Shown here in pieces: positions 43,213-53,844 of a stretch of DNA of 64,000 bases. The notes below the pieces were generated by a model, which saw nothing but the letters and a program-made list of their open reading frames with translations, was not told the DNA's origin and did no database searches. Made by a program: the position numbers and the translations under genes. Each line of letters opens with the position of its first letter. Within the stretch, counting starts at the first letter, position 1. The DNA lies in the NCBI RefSeq assembly GCF_035917575.1, contig NZ_CP109090.1, positions 7,812,001 through 7,876,000 on the forward strand, in the 5' to 3' direction. Source of the DNA: Streptomyces sp. NBC_01788. GTDB lineage: Bacteria; Actinomycetota; Actinomycetes; Streptomycetales; Streptomycetaceae.

Positions 43213-44616
43213 TCAGCCGATGGTGACGACGCGTGCCCAACGCGGCGGGGCGTCCGGGACGTAGGCGGGATTCCCCTCGTTCACGGCGCGGGCGGGACGG
43301 GGGAACAGACCTGCGACGGTACGGCAGGGCGGTTCCGCGGATGGCCACGGTGTCTGACCGTCCGTCAAGGCGACGATCACGTCCGGGCGGGGACTGGAGC
43401 GCAGCGCCCGCGCGAAACCGGACCGCAGATCCGTGCCCCCACCGCCGAGCAGTTCCATGTTCTCGGCGTGGCAGAGCGGGACGGCGACCCCCGCCGCCGC
43501 GTCGCAGGAGACCACCGAGACCAGATCACGCCGTCCGCCCACCGCCCGCGAGATCGCCGCCACCTCCAGCAGCGCGCTGCCCAGCTCACCGTCGCTCACC
43601 GACCGGGACGTGTCGATCACGACGCAGACCCGGGGCGGTGCAGGGCGCAGGCTCGGCAGCAGCACCCCGGGGACGGAGGCCGAGCGCCGGGACGGACGCC
43701 GGTAGCTGTGGTTCTCGCCCACCCCCGGCGCACCCACCGCCGAGCGGACCGCCGCCCCCAGCAACTTCCGCCACGGCTGTGGCGGATGGAACGCCTCTTC
43801 CGCCCACCGGCGCCAACCGGCCGGCGCGTCCCCCGGGCGGCCCCTGATCCCCTCCGCGACCCTGAAGCGGACCGCGTCCCGCTGCTGCCTGCTCAGCCCG
43901 TGTACCCCGTCGGGTCCCAGCTCCCACGGCCGGTCCTGCCCGTCGGCGCCGCTGCCGCAGTCCAGCCAGGCAAGGTCCGCGGTCAGCCCGGACATCGACG
44001 TCGTCCGCAGGTACTCCTCCATGAGCAGCCCGTCGGGCAGCCGCAGCATCGACGGCAGCACCGCCCCGGCGGGCAGGGGCAGACCGTCACCGTAGATGTC
44101 GTCGTTGATCTCGAAGTCGGCGGCGATGTTCAGGCGCAGCCTCCCCCAGCCTTCGGCAGGGGGGACCCCTGCCCCGCTTCGCCCGTCCGGTCCGTGCTCC
44201 TCGTGCATCCGCGCATACCGCTCGCCCCGGCCGTGATGGTCGCGCAGCAGATGGGAGACCTCGTGCACCCAGACGCCCGCCAGCTCCTCCACCGAGGTGC
44301 GCGCCACGAAGCCGGGGGAGACGTAACAGCGCCAGTGCGCGTCCACCGCCATCGTCGGCACCGACCGGTCTTCCACCACATGCAACGCGAACAGCGCGTC
44401 GGCCAGATAGGGACGGACCTTCACCGCGTGCAGCCGCGCGGCCAGCAACCTCTCCATGTCCAGCGGGAGTCCGGGAGGGCCGGCTTGTTTGCCGGATCCC
44501 CCCTGTCCCCCGGGCACGGTGGCCCGTCCGGAGCGCGCCGGCGCGGGCCGGGGTATCGGGCGCGGCAGTGGGGACGGCCGCCGGCGAGGCCCCGGGTGCC
44601 CTGAGACCTCCGTCAC
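43213..44616 (-). CDS. Putative metallopeptidase with vWA-like domain (DUF2201 type), MoxR partner
   Basis: 467 residues. After a Pro/Arg-rich start comes a zincin-like HExxH in GVWVHEVSHLLRDHH, then the vWA-like C-terminus with VCVVIDTSRSVSDGELGSALLEV (MIDAS-type DxSxS), GGGGTDLRSGFARAL and VIVALTDGQTPWP. This pairing of a peptidase-like domain with a vWA domain is typical of partners of MoxR ATPases that remodel or insert cofactors into proteins. GTG 44616 overlaps the stop of the MoxR gene (GTGA), so translation is coupled; ATG 44637 is an alternative. Confidence 0.85.
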   Translation of the reverse strand: MTEVSGHPGPRRRPSPLPRPIPRPAPARSGRATVPGGQGGSGKQAGPPGLPLDMERLLAARLHAVKVRPYLADALFALHVVEDRSVPTMAVDAHWRCYVSPGFVARTSVEELAGVWVHEVSHLLRDHHGRGERYARMHEEHGPDGRSGAGVPPAEGWGRLRLNIAADFEINDDIYGDGLPLPAGAVLPSMLRLPDGLLMEEYLRTTSMSGLTADLAWLDCGSGADGQDRPWELGPDGVHGLSRQQRDAVRFRVAEGIRGRPGDAPAGWRRWAEEAFHPPQPWRKLLGAAVRSAVGAPGVGENHSYRRPSRRSASVPGVLLPSLRPAPPRVCVVIDTSRSVSDGELGSALLEVAAISRAVGGRRDLVSVVSCDAAAGVAVPLCHAENMELLGGGGTDLRSGFARALRSSPRPDVIVALTDGQTPWPSAEPPCRTVAGLFPRPARAVNEGNPAYVPDAPPRWARVVTIG

Positions 44617-45875
44617 TGGCCCGCCCCCGCCGTACATCCGACGCCGGCCGACGCCGTGGCCCGTCCCACCGACCGCTCCGCCCGCCGGGCGAGACCGATC
44701 ACCCCGGCCAGCCGCTCCACGGCCTCCGGCACCTCCCAGTCGTCGCGCCGCAGCGCGGCCAGCGCCGTCGCCGGGGCGACCAGCAGGTCCGGGGCGCCGG
44801 TCTCCAGCGCCCGTACGAGCACCGCCCAGCCCGCCTCCCAACGCTCCCGCTCAGGCCACGCACCGACGGCGGCCACCACCGCCTCCAGCGCCGCCTGACG
44901 CAGGTCGCCCCGCGCCGGCAGTTCGGCGGAGGGCGGATCGGCCAGCAGCGACTCCGGGTCCGGCAGATCCATCCGGTCCAGATGGGCGAGGAGTTCGAGC
45001 CCCGGTCCGTCTCCCACCGCGCCCCGCACCAGCAGCGCCAGCACCTCCCGGGAGACGGAGGCAGCCGTGCCGAAGGCCAGCAGGGTCAGGGCAGCCTCCC
45101 AGCTCCGGGGCGAGGGCCAGGCACCGCCGCGCCGTGTCTCGGTGCTCGGCAGCCGGTGGATCAGCGTCGGCCGGACCTCCAGGAAGCCGCAGACCGCACG
45201 CCTGGCAAGGGCCACCGCGTCCGGCAACCGCTCCGGCACCAGCCGGGGCAGCTCGGCCCGAGGCCAGACCCCGCCCAGCCCGCGTACCACCACCTCCCGG
45301 TCGTGCACCCAGTGCAGATGCACGAACCGGTTGGCCAGCGGCGGGCTCAGCTCCCACCCGTCCGCCGCCGACGTGCGCGGATTGGCAGCGGCGACGATCC
45401 GTACGCCCTGCGGCAGTTGGAGCGCACCGACCCTGCGCTCCAGGACGACCCGGAGCAGTGCCGCCTGGACGGCGGGGGTGGCGGTGGAGAGTTCGTCGAG
45501 GAAAAGCAACCCGCGCCCGGCCCGCACGAGTTCGACGGCCCACTGTGGTGGTGCCATCGGCACCCCCTGCACCGCCGGGTCGTCGCCCACGATGGGCAGC
45601 CCGGAGAAGTCGGACGGCTCGTGGACGCTGGCGATCACGGTGGTCAGCGGCAGGTCGAGTGAGGTGGCGAGTTGGGTCAGGGCAGCGGTCTTGCCGATGC
45701 CCGGCTCGCCCCAGAGGAGCACGGGCAGGTCGGCCGCGACGGCCAGGGCGAGCGCTTCGAGCTGCTCGTCGGGGCGCGGCTCCGTGGTGGTCGTCCGCAG
45801 GAGGGTCAAGAGGTCGTCCGCGACATTGAGTTGAGTGCCGGTTGAGGATGCGGACAGAAGAGTGCTGGACGTCAT
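44613..45875 (-). CDS. MoxR-family AAA+ ATPase
   Basis: 420 residues. Walker A GEPGIGKTAAL (about residue 56), the family HEPSDFSGLPIVG loop, Walker B GLLFLDELSTATPAVQAALL, sensor 1 in IVAAANPRTSAADGWELSPPLANRF. The rest is a helical lid and tail. MoxR ATPases act as chaperones with a vWA partner, here encoded directly downstream. ATG 45875 is chosen, with AGGTGA upstream; earlier in-frame starts have no site. Confidence 0.93.
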   Translation of the reverse strand: MTSSTLLSASSTGTQLNVADDLLTLLRTTTTEPRPDEQLEALALAVAADLPVLLWGEPGIGKTAALTQLATSLDLPLTTVIASVHEPSDFSGLPIVGDDPAVQGVPMAPPQWAVELVRAGRGLLFLDELSTATPAVQAALLRVVLERRVGALQLPQGVRIVAAANPRTSAADGWELSPPLANRFVHLHWVHDREVVVRGLGGVWPRAELPRLVPERLPDAVALARRAVCGFLEVRPTLIHRLPSTETRRGGAWPSPRSWEAALTLLAFGTAASVSREVLALLVRGAVGDGPGLELLAHLDRMDLPDPESLLADPPSAELPARGDLRQAALEAVVAAVGAWPERERWEAGWAVLVRALETGAPDLLVAPATALAALRRDDWEVPEAVERLAGVIGLARRAERSVGRATASAGVGCTAGAGQ

Positions 45876-46000
45876 GGGCATCACCTGGGGTGGGTAAGGG
45901 AACGGGACGGCCCGTCGCCGGAGTGGTCGTGGTGCAGTGGGGCGTGCGCCGGCGATGCGCGGCGCGGTAGGGGGACTTCGCCGGTGCGAGAGGTGGGGCT

Positions 46001-47458
46001 TCAGCGGGTCAGGCCGGTGCGGGGCCGGGCCCGGCTGCTCCGCTTGTGGCGCACGGCGGGAGGTGTACGACGGTCGAGCCGGGGACGATGGCCCGCCTCC
46101 GTGCGACCGGCGCCCGAGGCGTTGCCGTCCCCGACCGCCTCGGCACGGGGGTGCGCGGTGAGGAGTCCCGAGCGGAAGAGCCCGTGGTCGATCCGGCGGG
46201 CCGCGGCCGACTCCAGTGCCTCCCGGAGTGGTCCGTCGCGCAGGACAGCGGCGGGACCGAGCAGTGCCTCGACCACGGCCAGTGCCCCGGCGACGTCACC
46301 GTGGCCGAGCCGTTCCCGGACGGCCGGCAGTGCCTCCGGGCTGCGGTGCACCGCGTCGATCGCCCGCAGGCAGGGCAGCCCAGGGCCGCCGAGCGCCATC
46401 AGCAGTTCCTCACGGTGCAGTTGGGCCGCATCGTGATCGATCGCCGTCAGCACACCGTTCCTCGGCGCGATCCGGTGGACCTCGCCGCGGCACTGCACCC
46501 GGTGCGGATCGCCGGCCTCGTGGACGGGGCCGGCCGCCGGTGCCGAGCCGTCCGACGCCAGTGCCGCGGCGACGAGTGGATGCAGTCGCCCGGCCGCGAT
46601 CAGCCCCGCGCGCAGCAGCTCCAGATCCGGAAGGACCCGGGCCGCCGCCTCCGGAAGTACAGGAAGCGCCGCGACCGCGTGCGGCGGCAGGGCGTCCCGC
46701 AGGGGCCGGAACGTCGGCGCATGACTGTCGTCGGGGGCGACGAGTTCGAGCACGGCACGGTTCCGCGCACCGAGCCGTACCGTGAAGGCGCCGCGAGGAG
46801 GCCCTTCGGCCCGCAACAGCAACTCCGCCTCGGCAGCCCAACGAGCTACCGCCCAGGGGGAATCGTGCCCGGTCGGCCGGCCGGGCGGCGCCACGGAGGG
46901 TGCCGCGCCGGCACCGCACCGCCGTGCCAGTTCCCCGCTGCGCCCGGAGTCCCAGAGATGCCGGTGCAGGTCGAGCCGGAAACGCCGGTCGGGATGCGGG
47001 TGCGGGTGCGGAAGGTGCTGCCCGGGGGCTTCGTTCCCGGACCCCTCCCACAAGGCCAGGGACATCCGCTGTCCGGCGTCGGCCCGGACCGGCGGTGTCC
47101 GCACCACCAGTTGCAGCGGAGTGGGGCCCGAACTCCGGTAGCGGGCGAGGGAGATGGTGACGCCGGGCCGCAGCCGTCCGTCGGGGGCGATCCGGGGCAT
47201 GTGCCAGCGGAGCAGATCAGGCGCCAGCCGACGCAGATCCGCGCGAAGGCGGGTGGCGAGATCGGTGCCGTGGCGGTCGCGCACGGCGCGCAGATCGAAA
47301 TCGACGTCGACACGAGCGGCGGCGCAGGCCCCCGCCCAGTCACCGGCCGCACGCCGTGCGGTCGCGGTCTCGATCATGGACGGTGGCACGGCGTACTCAC
47401 GTACGCGCTGCCACATCAACAGGCGGGTCGGAATCTCGTTCGCGATGTGATGTGCCAT
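46001..47458 (-). CDS. Uncharacterised protein encoded with MoxR/vWA genes
   Basis: 485 residues, no recognised domain, signal peptide or membrane segment. It opens MAHHIANEIPTRLLMWQRVREYAVPP, is rich in Ala, Arg and Leu, and contains FDLRAVRDRHGTDLATRLRADLRRLAPDLLRWHMPR and an acidic-basic tail. It precedes the MoxR ATPase on the same strand by 125 bp, and the three genes plausibly act together; it could be the substrate or a scaffold. ATG 47458 has AAGGTGAG upstream. Confidence 0.75.
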   Translation of the reverse strand: MAHHIANEIPTRLLMWQRVREYAVPPSMIETATARRAAGDWAGACAAARVDVDFDLRAVRDRHGTDLATRLRADLRRLAPDLLRWHMPRIAPDGRLRPGVTISLARYRSSGPTPLQLVVRTPPVRADAGQRMSLALWEGSGNEAPGQHLPHPHPHPDRRFRLDLHRHLWDSGRSGELARRCGAGAAPSVAPPGRPTGHDSPWAVARWAAEAELLLRAEGPPRGAFTVRLGARNRAVLELVAPDDSHAPTFRPLRDALPPHAVAALPVLPEAAARVLPDLELLRAGLIAAGRLHPLVAAALASDGSAPAAGPVHEAGDPHRVQCRGEVHRIAPRNGVLTAIDHDAAQLHREELLMALGGPGLPCLRAIDAVHRSPEALPAVRERLGHGDVAGALAVVEALLGPAAVLRDGPLREALESAAARRIDHGLFRSGLLTAHPRAEAVGDGNASGAGRTEAGHRPRLDRRTPPAVRHKRSSRARPRTGLTR

Positions 47459-47536
47459 CAGCACTCACCTTGCGCGAAAGAGTCCCCCAATCCGTTCGAG
47501 GAGAGGTTCATCACCCGAGCATCATAGGACACCTGG

Positions 47537-49297
47537 CTAGAGGTCGAGGACGACTTCGGTGTTTGGTTCGCTGCAGCAGACCAGGACGGTGCCGGGTTCC
47601 GGGAGTTCGAGGGGCGGGGTGGTGTAGGTGATGTCGCCCGCCATGAGGTGGGTGACGCAGGTGTGGCAGACGCCGGTGCGGCAGGACCAGCGGGTGGGAA
47701 TGTCGCAGGCCTCGGCGAGGTCGAGCAGGGAGGCGTGGGCCGGTGACCAGGGGGTGCTGATGCCGCTGCGGGCGAAGGTGATGAGCGGGCCGGAGCCCGC
47801 GGGACCGGGCGGCTGGTGCGGCCGGACGGCGGCGGTGGGCGTGACGCCGGGGTTGATGGCGGGCAGGGCGCTGAACTGTTCCGTGTGGATCCGCTCGGCC
47901 CGCAGACCGTGGTCGCGCAGGTAGCCGCCGAGGTCGTCCATGAAGGCGGTCGGTCCGCAGAGGTAGGCGTCGGCGTCGGTGGGGATGCCCAGGGCCGTGA
48001 GCGCCGGGGCGGTCGGGCGGCCCCGGGTGATGTGCCGCTCGCCCGGGGGCGGGGCCTCGGAGGTGTAGTAGATGTGTTCGTGGGCGTCGGGGAGTCGGGC
48101 CAGGAGGGCGTGGGCCTCGTGCGCGAACGCGTGGTGGGCACGGTCGTGCGCGGTGTGGATCCACCAGACGGCGCGTGGGTCTCGTACGGCGGCGAGCCCG
48201 TGGAGCATCGCGAGCACGGGAGTGGCACCGATGCCCGCGGAGACGAGGACGATCGGGCGGGTACCTGCTTCAAGTACGAACGTTCCCCGGGGACTTGCGA
48301 TGTCCACGAGGTCCCCGGGATGGAGCGTGGCATGGATGTAGCCGCTGACCCTTCCGCAGGATTCGCGCTTGACGCTGATGCGGTAGGTACGGTCGGTGGG
48401 CGTGGAGGACAGGGAGTAGCTGCGCACCGTGGGGACGCTGTCGCCGACGGCAAGCCGGATGGAGAGGTACTGGCCGGGGCGGGCCTCGGGCAGCGGCGTG
48501 CCGTCGGCGCTGTCGAGGTAGACCGACGAGATGTCGGCGGTCTCCGGAACGATGCGGGCCACGCGCATGCTCTTGAAGCCCGGCCACCCCGGCTCCTGCC
48601 TGGACTGCCGTGTGCTCGCGCGTTCGTCCGGCCATCCGGGTTCCTGCTGGGGCTGCTGGGCGGCGGCGAGTTCGCGGAAGGACTGCTGCCAACCGGGGCT
48701 GAGAGCAGGGATGCTGAGCGCCTTGCGCAGTTTCGCGGAGTCACGGTGGGGGAGGTAGAGCAGCGCGTCGGTGTCGGCCACGCTGAGTTCCTCCGGCCCC
48801 TTGCGGACGAGGGTGATCTCGTCGCCGGCCTGGACGTGCCCCTCGGTGAGCACGCGCAGGTAGAAGCCGGGGCGGTGGTGGGCGACCAGCAGGGACGCCA
48901 TGGTGGGTTCGCCGAGGCGCATGCCGACGCGGTAGCAGGTGACGCGGGGCTGGGTGACCTCGAACTCGGCCTCGCCGATGCGGTACCGGTCACCGATGCA
49001 CACTTCGTCGTCGGGCAGTTCCTCGACGGTGAAGTTCTCCCCGAACATCCCGAAGCTCAGATCGTCGCGACCGAGCTGCTTCTGCCAGTACCGGTAGGAC
49101 TCCGACTGGTAGACGAGGACGGCACGGATCTCGCCGCCGTGCCCGGCCAGATCTCCCTGACCGTCTCCGTCGACGTTCAGCCGCCGGACCATGCGGGGGC
49201 CTTCGACGGGAGCCTTCCAGGCTCCGGTGCGGACGGTCCTTCCCTGCCATGAGACGTCCGTGGGCATTCCCACGTTCACGGACAGCAGCGTCGCCAT
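47537..49297 (-). CDS. MOSC-ferredoxin reductase-2Fe2S ferredoxin fusion protein
   Basis: 586 residues in three parts. MOSC domain, about 1-170: VNVGMPTDVSWQGRTVRTG, FGENFTVEELPDDEVCIGDRY, VTQPRVTCYRVGMRLG with the conserved Cys. Flavin/NAD reductase, about 240-470: RSYSLSSTPTDRTYRISVKRE, GTRPIVLVSAGIGATPVLAML, AYLCGPTAFMDDL. C-terminal plant-type 2Fe-2S domain: RWSCRTGVCHTCVTHLMAG plus a late Cys in LVCCSEPN. The order suggests NAD(P)H electrons pass through flavin and iron-sulfur to a molybdenum-cofactor-related reaction, perhaps reduction of N-hydroxylated compounds as in YiiM-type MOSC proteins. AGGAGG precedes the start. Confidence 0.9.
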   Translation of the reverse strand: MATLLSVNVGMPTDVSWQGRTVRTGAWKAPVEGPRMVRRLNVDGDGQGDLAGHGGEIRAVLVYQSESYRYWQKQLGRDDLSFGMFGENFTVEELPDDEVCIGDRYRIGEAEFEVTQPRVTCYRVGMRLGEPTMASLLVAHHRPGFYLRVLTEGHVQAGDEITLVRKGPEELSVADTDALLYLPHRDSAKLRKALSIPALSPGWQQSFRELAAAQQPQQEPGWPDERASTRQSRQEPGWPGFKSMRVARIVPETADISSVYLDSADGTPLPEARPGQYLSIRLAVGDSVPTVRSYSLSSTPTDRTYRISVKRESCGRVSGYIHATLHPGDLVDIASPRGTFVLEAGTRPIVLVSAGIGATPVLAMLHGLAAVRDPRAVWWIHTAHDRAHHAFAHEAHALLARLPDAHEHIYYTSEAPPPGERHITRGRPTAPALTALGIPTDADAYLCGPTAFMDDLGGYLRDHGLRAERIHTEQFSALPAINPGVTPTAAVRPHQPPGPAGSGPLITFARSGISTPWSPAHASLLDLAEACDIPTRWSCRTGVCHTCVTHLMAGDITYTTPPLELPEPGTVLVCCSEPNTEVVLDL

Positions 49298-49483
49298 CGC
49301 GGACCTCCTGCGGGGTGGTCGGCCGGGGCGGCAGCCGGGGCAGCCCCTCATGGCGCTGTGATCTGTGCGCTGGGATCGATCCTAGTTCGTGCACCGGCAG
49401 GGGGCGCGTTCGTCCGCGGGGGAGGGCGAGGGGTGCGGACGGCAGCGGCGGACAAAGGCAAAGCCGCGGCAGACAAAAGCAAA

Positions 49484-49507
49484 GGCAAGGAGCACCCGCT
49501 CCTTGCC
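49484..49507. other. Perfect hairpin upstream of the rifamycin monooxygenase
   Basis: 10-bp perfect arms GGCAAGGAGC / GCTCCTTGCC with a 4-nt loop, 24 bp before the RAE-like repeat and between two divergent genes. It may be a terminator for antisense reading or a second regulatory site; it shares the CAAGG core of the RAE. The region 49298-49483 has no gene. Confidence 0.55.
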
Positions 49508-49530
49508 ACTCTCAACTTATAGCGCACCGG

Positions 49531-49549
49531 GGGCCTTGCGGCAAGGCCC
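49531..49549 (+). promoter_or_regulatory. Rifamycin-associated element (RAE)-like 19-bp inverted repeat
   Basis: GGGCCTTGCGGCAAGGCCC is a 9-1-9 inverted repeat, 155 bp upstream of the rox start. A 19-bp inverted repeat of this type (RAE) is known upstream of rifamycin-inactivation genes in actinobacteria and mediates rifamycin-inducible expression. Confidence 0.8.
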
Positions 49550-49691
49550 GGGTCGTGCCGCAGAATCTCCGGTCGAAGCCAGAAGCTGCGGAAATAAGTG
49601 ATTCGCGAAATGCGCGCGCTTTGTCAATGTGCGCGTGCGCGCGCCGCCGGACCACGCGGAGTGGCCGGCCGGCGAAACCCTCTCTTCTTGA

Positions 49692-51140
<1,449 letters not shown>

Positions 51141-51146
51141 GCACGC

Positions 51147-51662
51147 CTACTCGGCTGCCACGTCACGGGTGCGCTGGTAGTGGCGCCGCGCCTTCATGCG
51201 GTTGCCGCAGACGGCCATCGAACACCAGCGGGCCCTGTTGGTCTTGCTGCGGTCGATGAGGAAGCGCCGGCACTCGGGGTTGGCGCACGGCCGCAGCCGT
51301 CCGGGCATCGTCCGCTGAACCGCGCTCCACGCCAGCACCGCTTCCACCGCCATCCGGCGCTCCGGAGGGGTGTCCAGCTTCCACGACACTCCCTCGGACG
51401 ACACGTCCGGCCGGGAGGTGACGCCCTTCAGGAGCGGGCCCAGCGTCGTGGCGGTCCGGGCACCGCGCACCACGTCCTGGAGGGCGTCGCGTGCCTGGAC
51501 GAGGCCGCGCAGCTCGTCCGCCGTTCCGCTGCCGCCGTGGGCCCGCTGCCATGACCTGGCCGCTTCCGGGTCCGCCAGCTCGTCCTGGACGGCACCGCCG
51601 ACAACCGGCGTGCTGTTGAGGAGATCCAGCAGCGCGTCCTGCCGCTCCAGCTCGCTCGCCAT
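51147..51662 (-). CDS. CGNR zinc-finger (ABATE domain) protein
   Basis: 171 residues. An N-terminal ABATE-type helical domain (LLDLLNSTPVVGGAVQDELADPEAARSW) leads to the C-terminal CGNR finger: CANPECRRFLIDRSKTNRARWCSMAVCGNRMKARRHY, given here only as landmarks around residues 125-165, with four Cys. The family is a predicted stress-related transcriptional regulator. AGGGGATG precedes ATG 51662. It is divergent from the TetR-MFS pair and convergent with rox (6-bp gap). Confidence 0.9.
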   Translation of the reverse strand: MASELERQDALLDLLNSTPVVGGAVQDELADPEAARSWQRAHGGSGTADELRGLVQARDALQDVVRGARTATTLGPLLKGVTSRPDVSSEGVSWKLDTPPERRMAVEAVLAWSAVQRTMPGRLRPCANPECRRFLIDRSKTNRARWCSMAVCGNRMKARRHYQRTRDVAAE

Positions 51663-51729
51663 CGCATCCCCTAACCGAATGGGCTCGCTTGACAGGTTAC
51701 ACGCGCCGCGATCGCCGGCGGAGGTTGAG

Positions 51730-51766
51730 TAGACAGTGTCTACGACGCAGTGGTAGACACTGTCTA
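51730..51766. promoter_or_regulatory. Two palindromic operators for the TetR regulator
   Basis: TAGACAGTGTCTA (51730-51742) and TAGACACTGTCTA (51754-51766) are 13-bp perfect palindromes except for the central base, with centres 24 bp apart. The second reaches the first base of the TetR start codon, so binding would block its own transcription. Confidence 0.82.
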
Positions 51767-52422
51767 TGACTGAGGAGAGCTCCCTGCGGGAGCGGTTGAT
51801 CGATGCCGGTGTGGACCTCGTGCTCACCGAGGGCTCCGCGTCCGTGGGCCTGCGGGAGACAGCACGCCGAGCGGCGGTGTCGCACGGGGCGCCGCGCCGG
51901 TACTTCCCGACGCACCACGCGCTGCTGTCGGCCATCGCCCGCCGCGGCTTCGAGGACCTCGGCGCCCGGTTCGAGGCCGCGGTCGCCGACGCGACCACGG
52001 CGCGCGCCCAGTTGGAGGCCGTCGCGCGGGCGTACGTCGGGTACGCGCTGGAGCGCCGCGGCATGTTCGAGCTGATGTTCCGGCACGACCTGCTCGACAG
52101 CGGGCCGCAGGCGCCGGACCAGCAGCGGCTGCGCCGGACGACCCTCCCGCTGTTCGAGCACATGACCCAGCTCGTCGCCCGGTGCCGAGCGGAGCGGGAC
52201 GGCACGCGAGAGGGCGGCGGGCCCGACGACGCCGCACCGCCGCCCGCCGTGACCGCCGCCGCCCTGTGGTCGAACCTGCACGGGATGGCCCAGTTGTGGG
52301 CCTGGGGCAGCCTGCAACTCGCCCTCGGGTCCCCACCGCCGGACGGCGGTCCCGAAGACGATCAGTGCGACCGGCTCGTCGCGACCGTCGTGGCCGCCCA
52401 CCTCGGCCCGGTGACCTCATGA
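51766..52422 (+). CDS. TetR-family repressor of the adjacent efflux pump
   Basis: 218 residues. HTH in the first 50 residues: LRERLIDAGVDLVLTEGSASVGLRETARRAAVSHGAPRRYFP. The C-terminal ligand domain is of the TetR_C type with FELMFRHDLL. ATG 51766 overlaps an operator, and the stop overlaps the MFS start as ATGA. It should repress itself and the transporter and be released by a transported compound. Confidence 0.92.
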   Translation: MTEESSLRERLIDAGVDLVLTEGSASVGLRETARRAAVSHGAPRRYFPTHHALLSAIARRGFEDLGARFEAAVADATTARAQLEAVARAYVGYALERRGMFELMFRHDLLDSGPQAPDQQRLRRTTLPLFEHMTQLVARCRAERDGTREGGGPDDAAPPPAVTAAALWSNLHGMAQLWAWGSLQLALGSPPPDGGPEDDQCDRLVATVVAAHLGPVTS

Positions 52423-53786
52423 CCACATCCGCCCAGCGGCGGCTCGCGCTCCTGGTCAGCGCGGCCGGCGCGGTGATCGTCGCACTGGACGGCACGGTCC
52501 TGCTCCTGGCGCAGCCCAGCCTCCAGCGTGATCTCGGCGCGAGCATCGCCCAGATCCAGTGGACGAGCACCGGCTATCTGGTCGCGGTGGCCGCGTTACT
52601 CGTGATCGCCGGGCACCTGGGCGACCGGTACGGGCATCCGCGCCTGCTGCTCGTCGGCGTTCTCGGTTTCGGGGCCGCCTCGGCCGGGATCGCGCTCGCG
52701 CCGAACGTCGGCTGGGTGACAGCTCTCCGTGTGGTGCAGGGCGGGTTCGGCGCGCTGCTGCAACCCGCGACGCTCGCGCTGCTGCGGCAGACGTACCCGC
52801 CGGAACGGCTCGGCACGGCGATCGCCATCCGTACCAGTGCGATCGCGGTCGCGGCGGGCTCCGGGCCGATCCTCGGCGGTCTGCTCGTGGGACACCTGGG
52901 CTGGCGTGCCGTGTTCTGGGTCAACGTGCCCGTCGCGTTCGTCATCGCCGCCTTCGTCCTCGCCGTGCGGACACCCGTACCCGCACGTGCCGACTCCTCG
53001 CGCCTCAACCTCAACGGCGCGGGCCTGCTCGCGCTCGCGCTCGCGGTCCTCGTGCACGCCCTGGCCGCAGTACCCGAGCGAGGGTGGACCGCGGCGCCTA
53101 CGCTGCTCGAACTCCTCGCCGTAGTCGGCGTGTTGGCGGTACTCGTCCGGCACGAACGGCGCGCCACGCACCCGATCGTCCCGCCGGCCGTGGCGCGGTC
53201 CGCACCCGTGACGGCCTCGATGGCCGTCCTGCTGGTCACGTCCGCCGGCCTGTTCGGATCGTTGTTCAGGGCCACGTTCTATCTCCAGGACACTCTCCGC
53301 CTCGACCCGCTCACCTGCGGTCTGCGCGTCCTTCCGCTGACCGTGTTCATGGTCCTCGGCTCGCCCGCCGCGAGCGCCGCGCTGCGCCGCTACGGTGCGC
53401 GCCACACCGCGATCGCGGGCACCGCCCTGGTCGTGGTCGGCATCACCGTGCTGTCCCGGCTCGACGCGGACAGCCCGTGGATCGTCACGGGCACGGCCTT
53501 CGGCCTCATCGGCGCCGGGTTCGCCGCGGTGATGGTCACCGCCACGGGGACCGTGGTCGGCGACGCGCCGCCGGGGTACGCGGGAGTCGTGGGTGGGCTC
53601 AAGCAGACCGCCATGAACATCGGGCCGACCCTCGGCATCGCCGTCGCTGCCGGCACGACCGGGTCCGCCGTCTCGGCGATGAGTTCCGCCCTGCTGGTCC
53701 TGGCCGCACTCACCGCCCTCGGTCTGCTTCCCGCAACGCGACTGCCCCACCGCAACCTAACCTGTAAAAGTGCCTTGACTGGTTAG
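52419..53786 (+). CDS. MFS multidrug transporter, DHA2 (EmrB/QacA) type
   Basis: 455 residues and about 14 hydrophobic helices. VALDGTVLLLAQPSLQRDLGAS is the start of the DHA2 family and GHLGDRYGHPRLLLVG its motif A; ALRVVQGGFGALLQPATLALL carries the antiporter-type helix 4-5 motif. It exports small molecules by proton antiport. Its start overlaps the TetR stop, so the pair is one unit; substrate not predictable. Confidence 0.93.
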   Translation: MTTSAQRRLALLVSAAGAVIVALDGTVLLLAQPSLQRDLGASIAQIQWTSTGYLVAVAALLVIAGHLGDRYGHPRLLLVGVLGFGAASAGIALAPNVGWVTALRVVQGGFGALLQPATLALLRQTYPPERLGTAIAIRTSAIAVAAGSGPILGGLLVGHLGWRAVFWVNVPVAFVIAAFVLAVRTPVPARADSSRLNLNGAGLLALALAVLVHALAAVPERGWTAAPTLLELLAVVGVLAVLVRHERRATHPIVPPAVARSAPVTASMAVLLVTSAGLFGSLFRATFYLQDTLRLDPLTCGLRVLPLTVFMVLGSPAASAALRRYGARHTAIAGTALVVVGITVLSRLDADSPWIVTGTAFGLIGAGFAAVMVTATGTVVGDAPPGYAGVVGGLKQTAMNIGPTLGIAVAAGTTGSAVSAMSSALLVLAALTALGLLPATRLPHRNLTCKSALTG

Positions 53787-53844
53787 AGGGGGAGGTGTTC
53801 GACTGGAGTGACAGCGTCCGAAACTCGAGAGATGGGTGAGAGGC

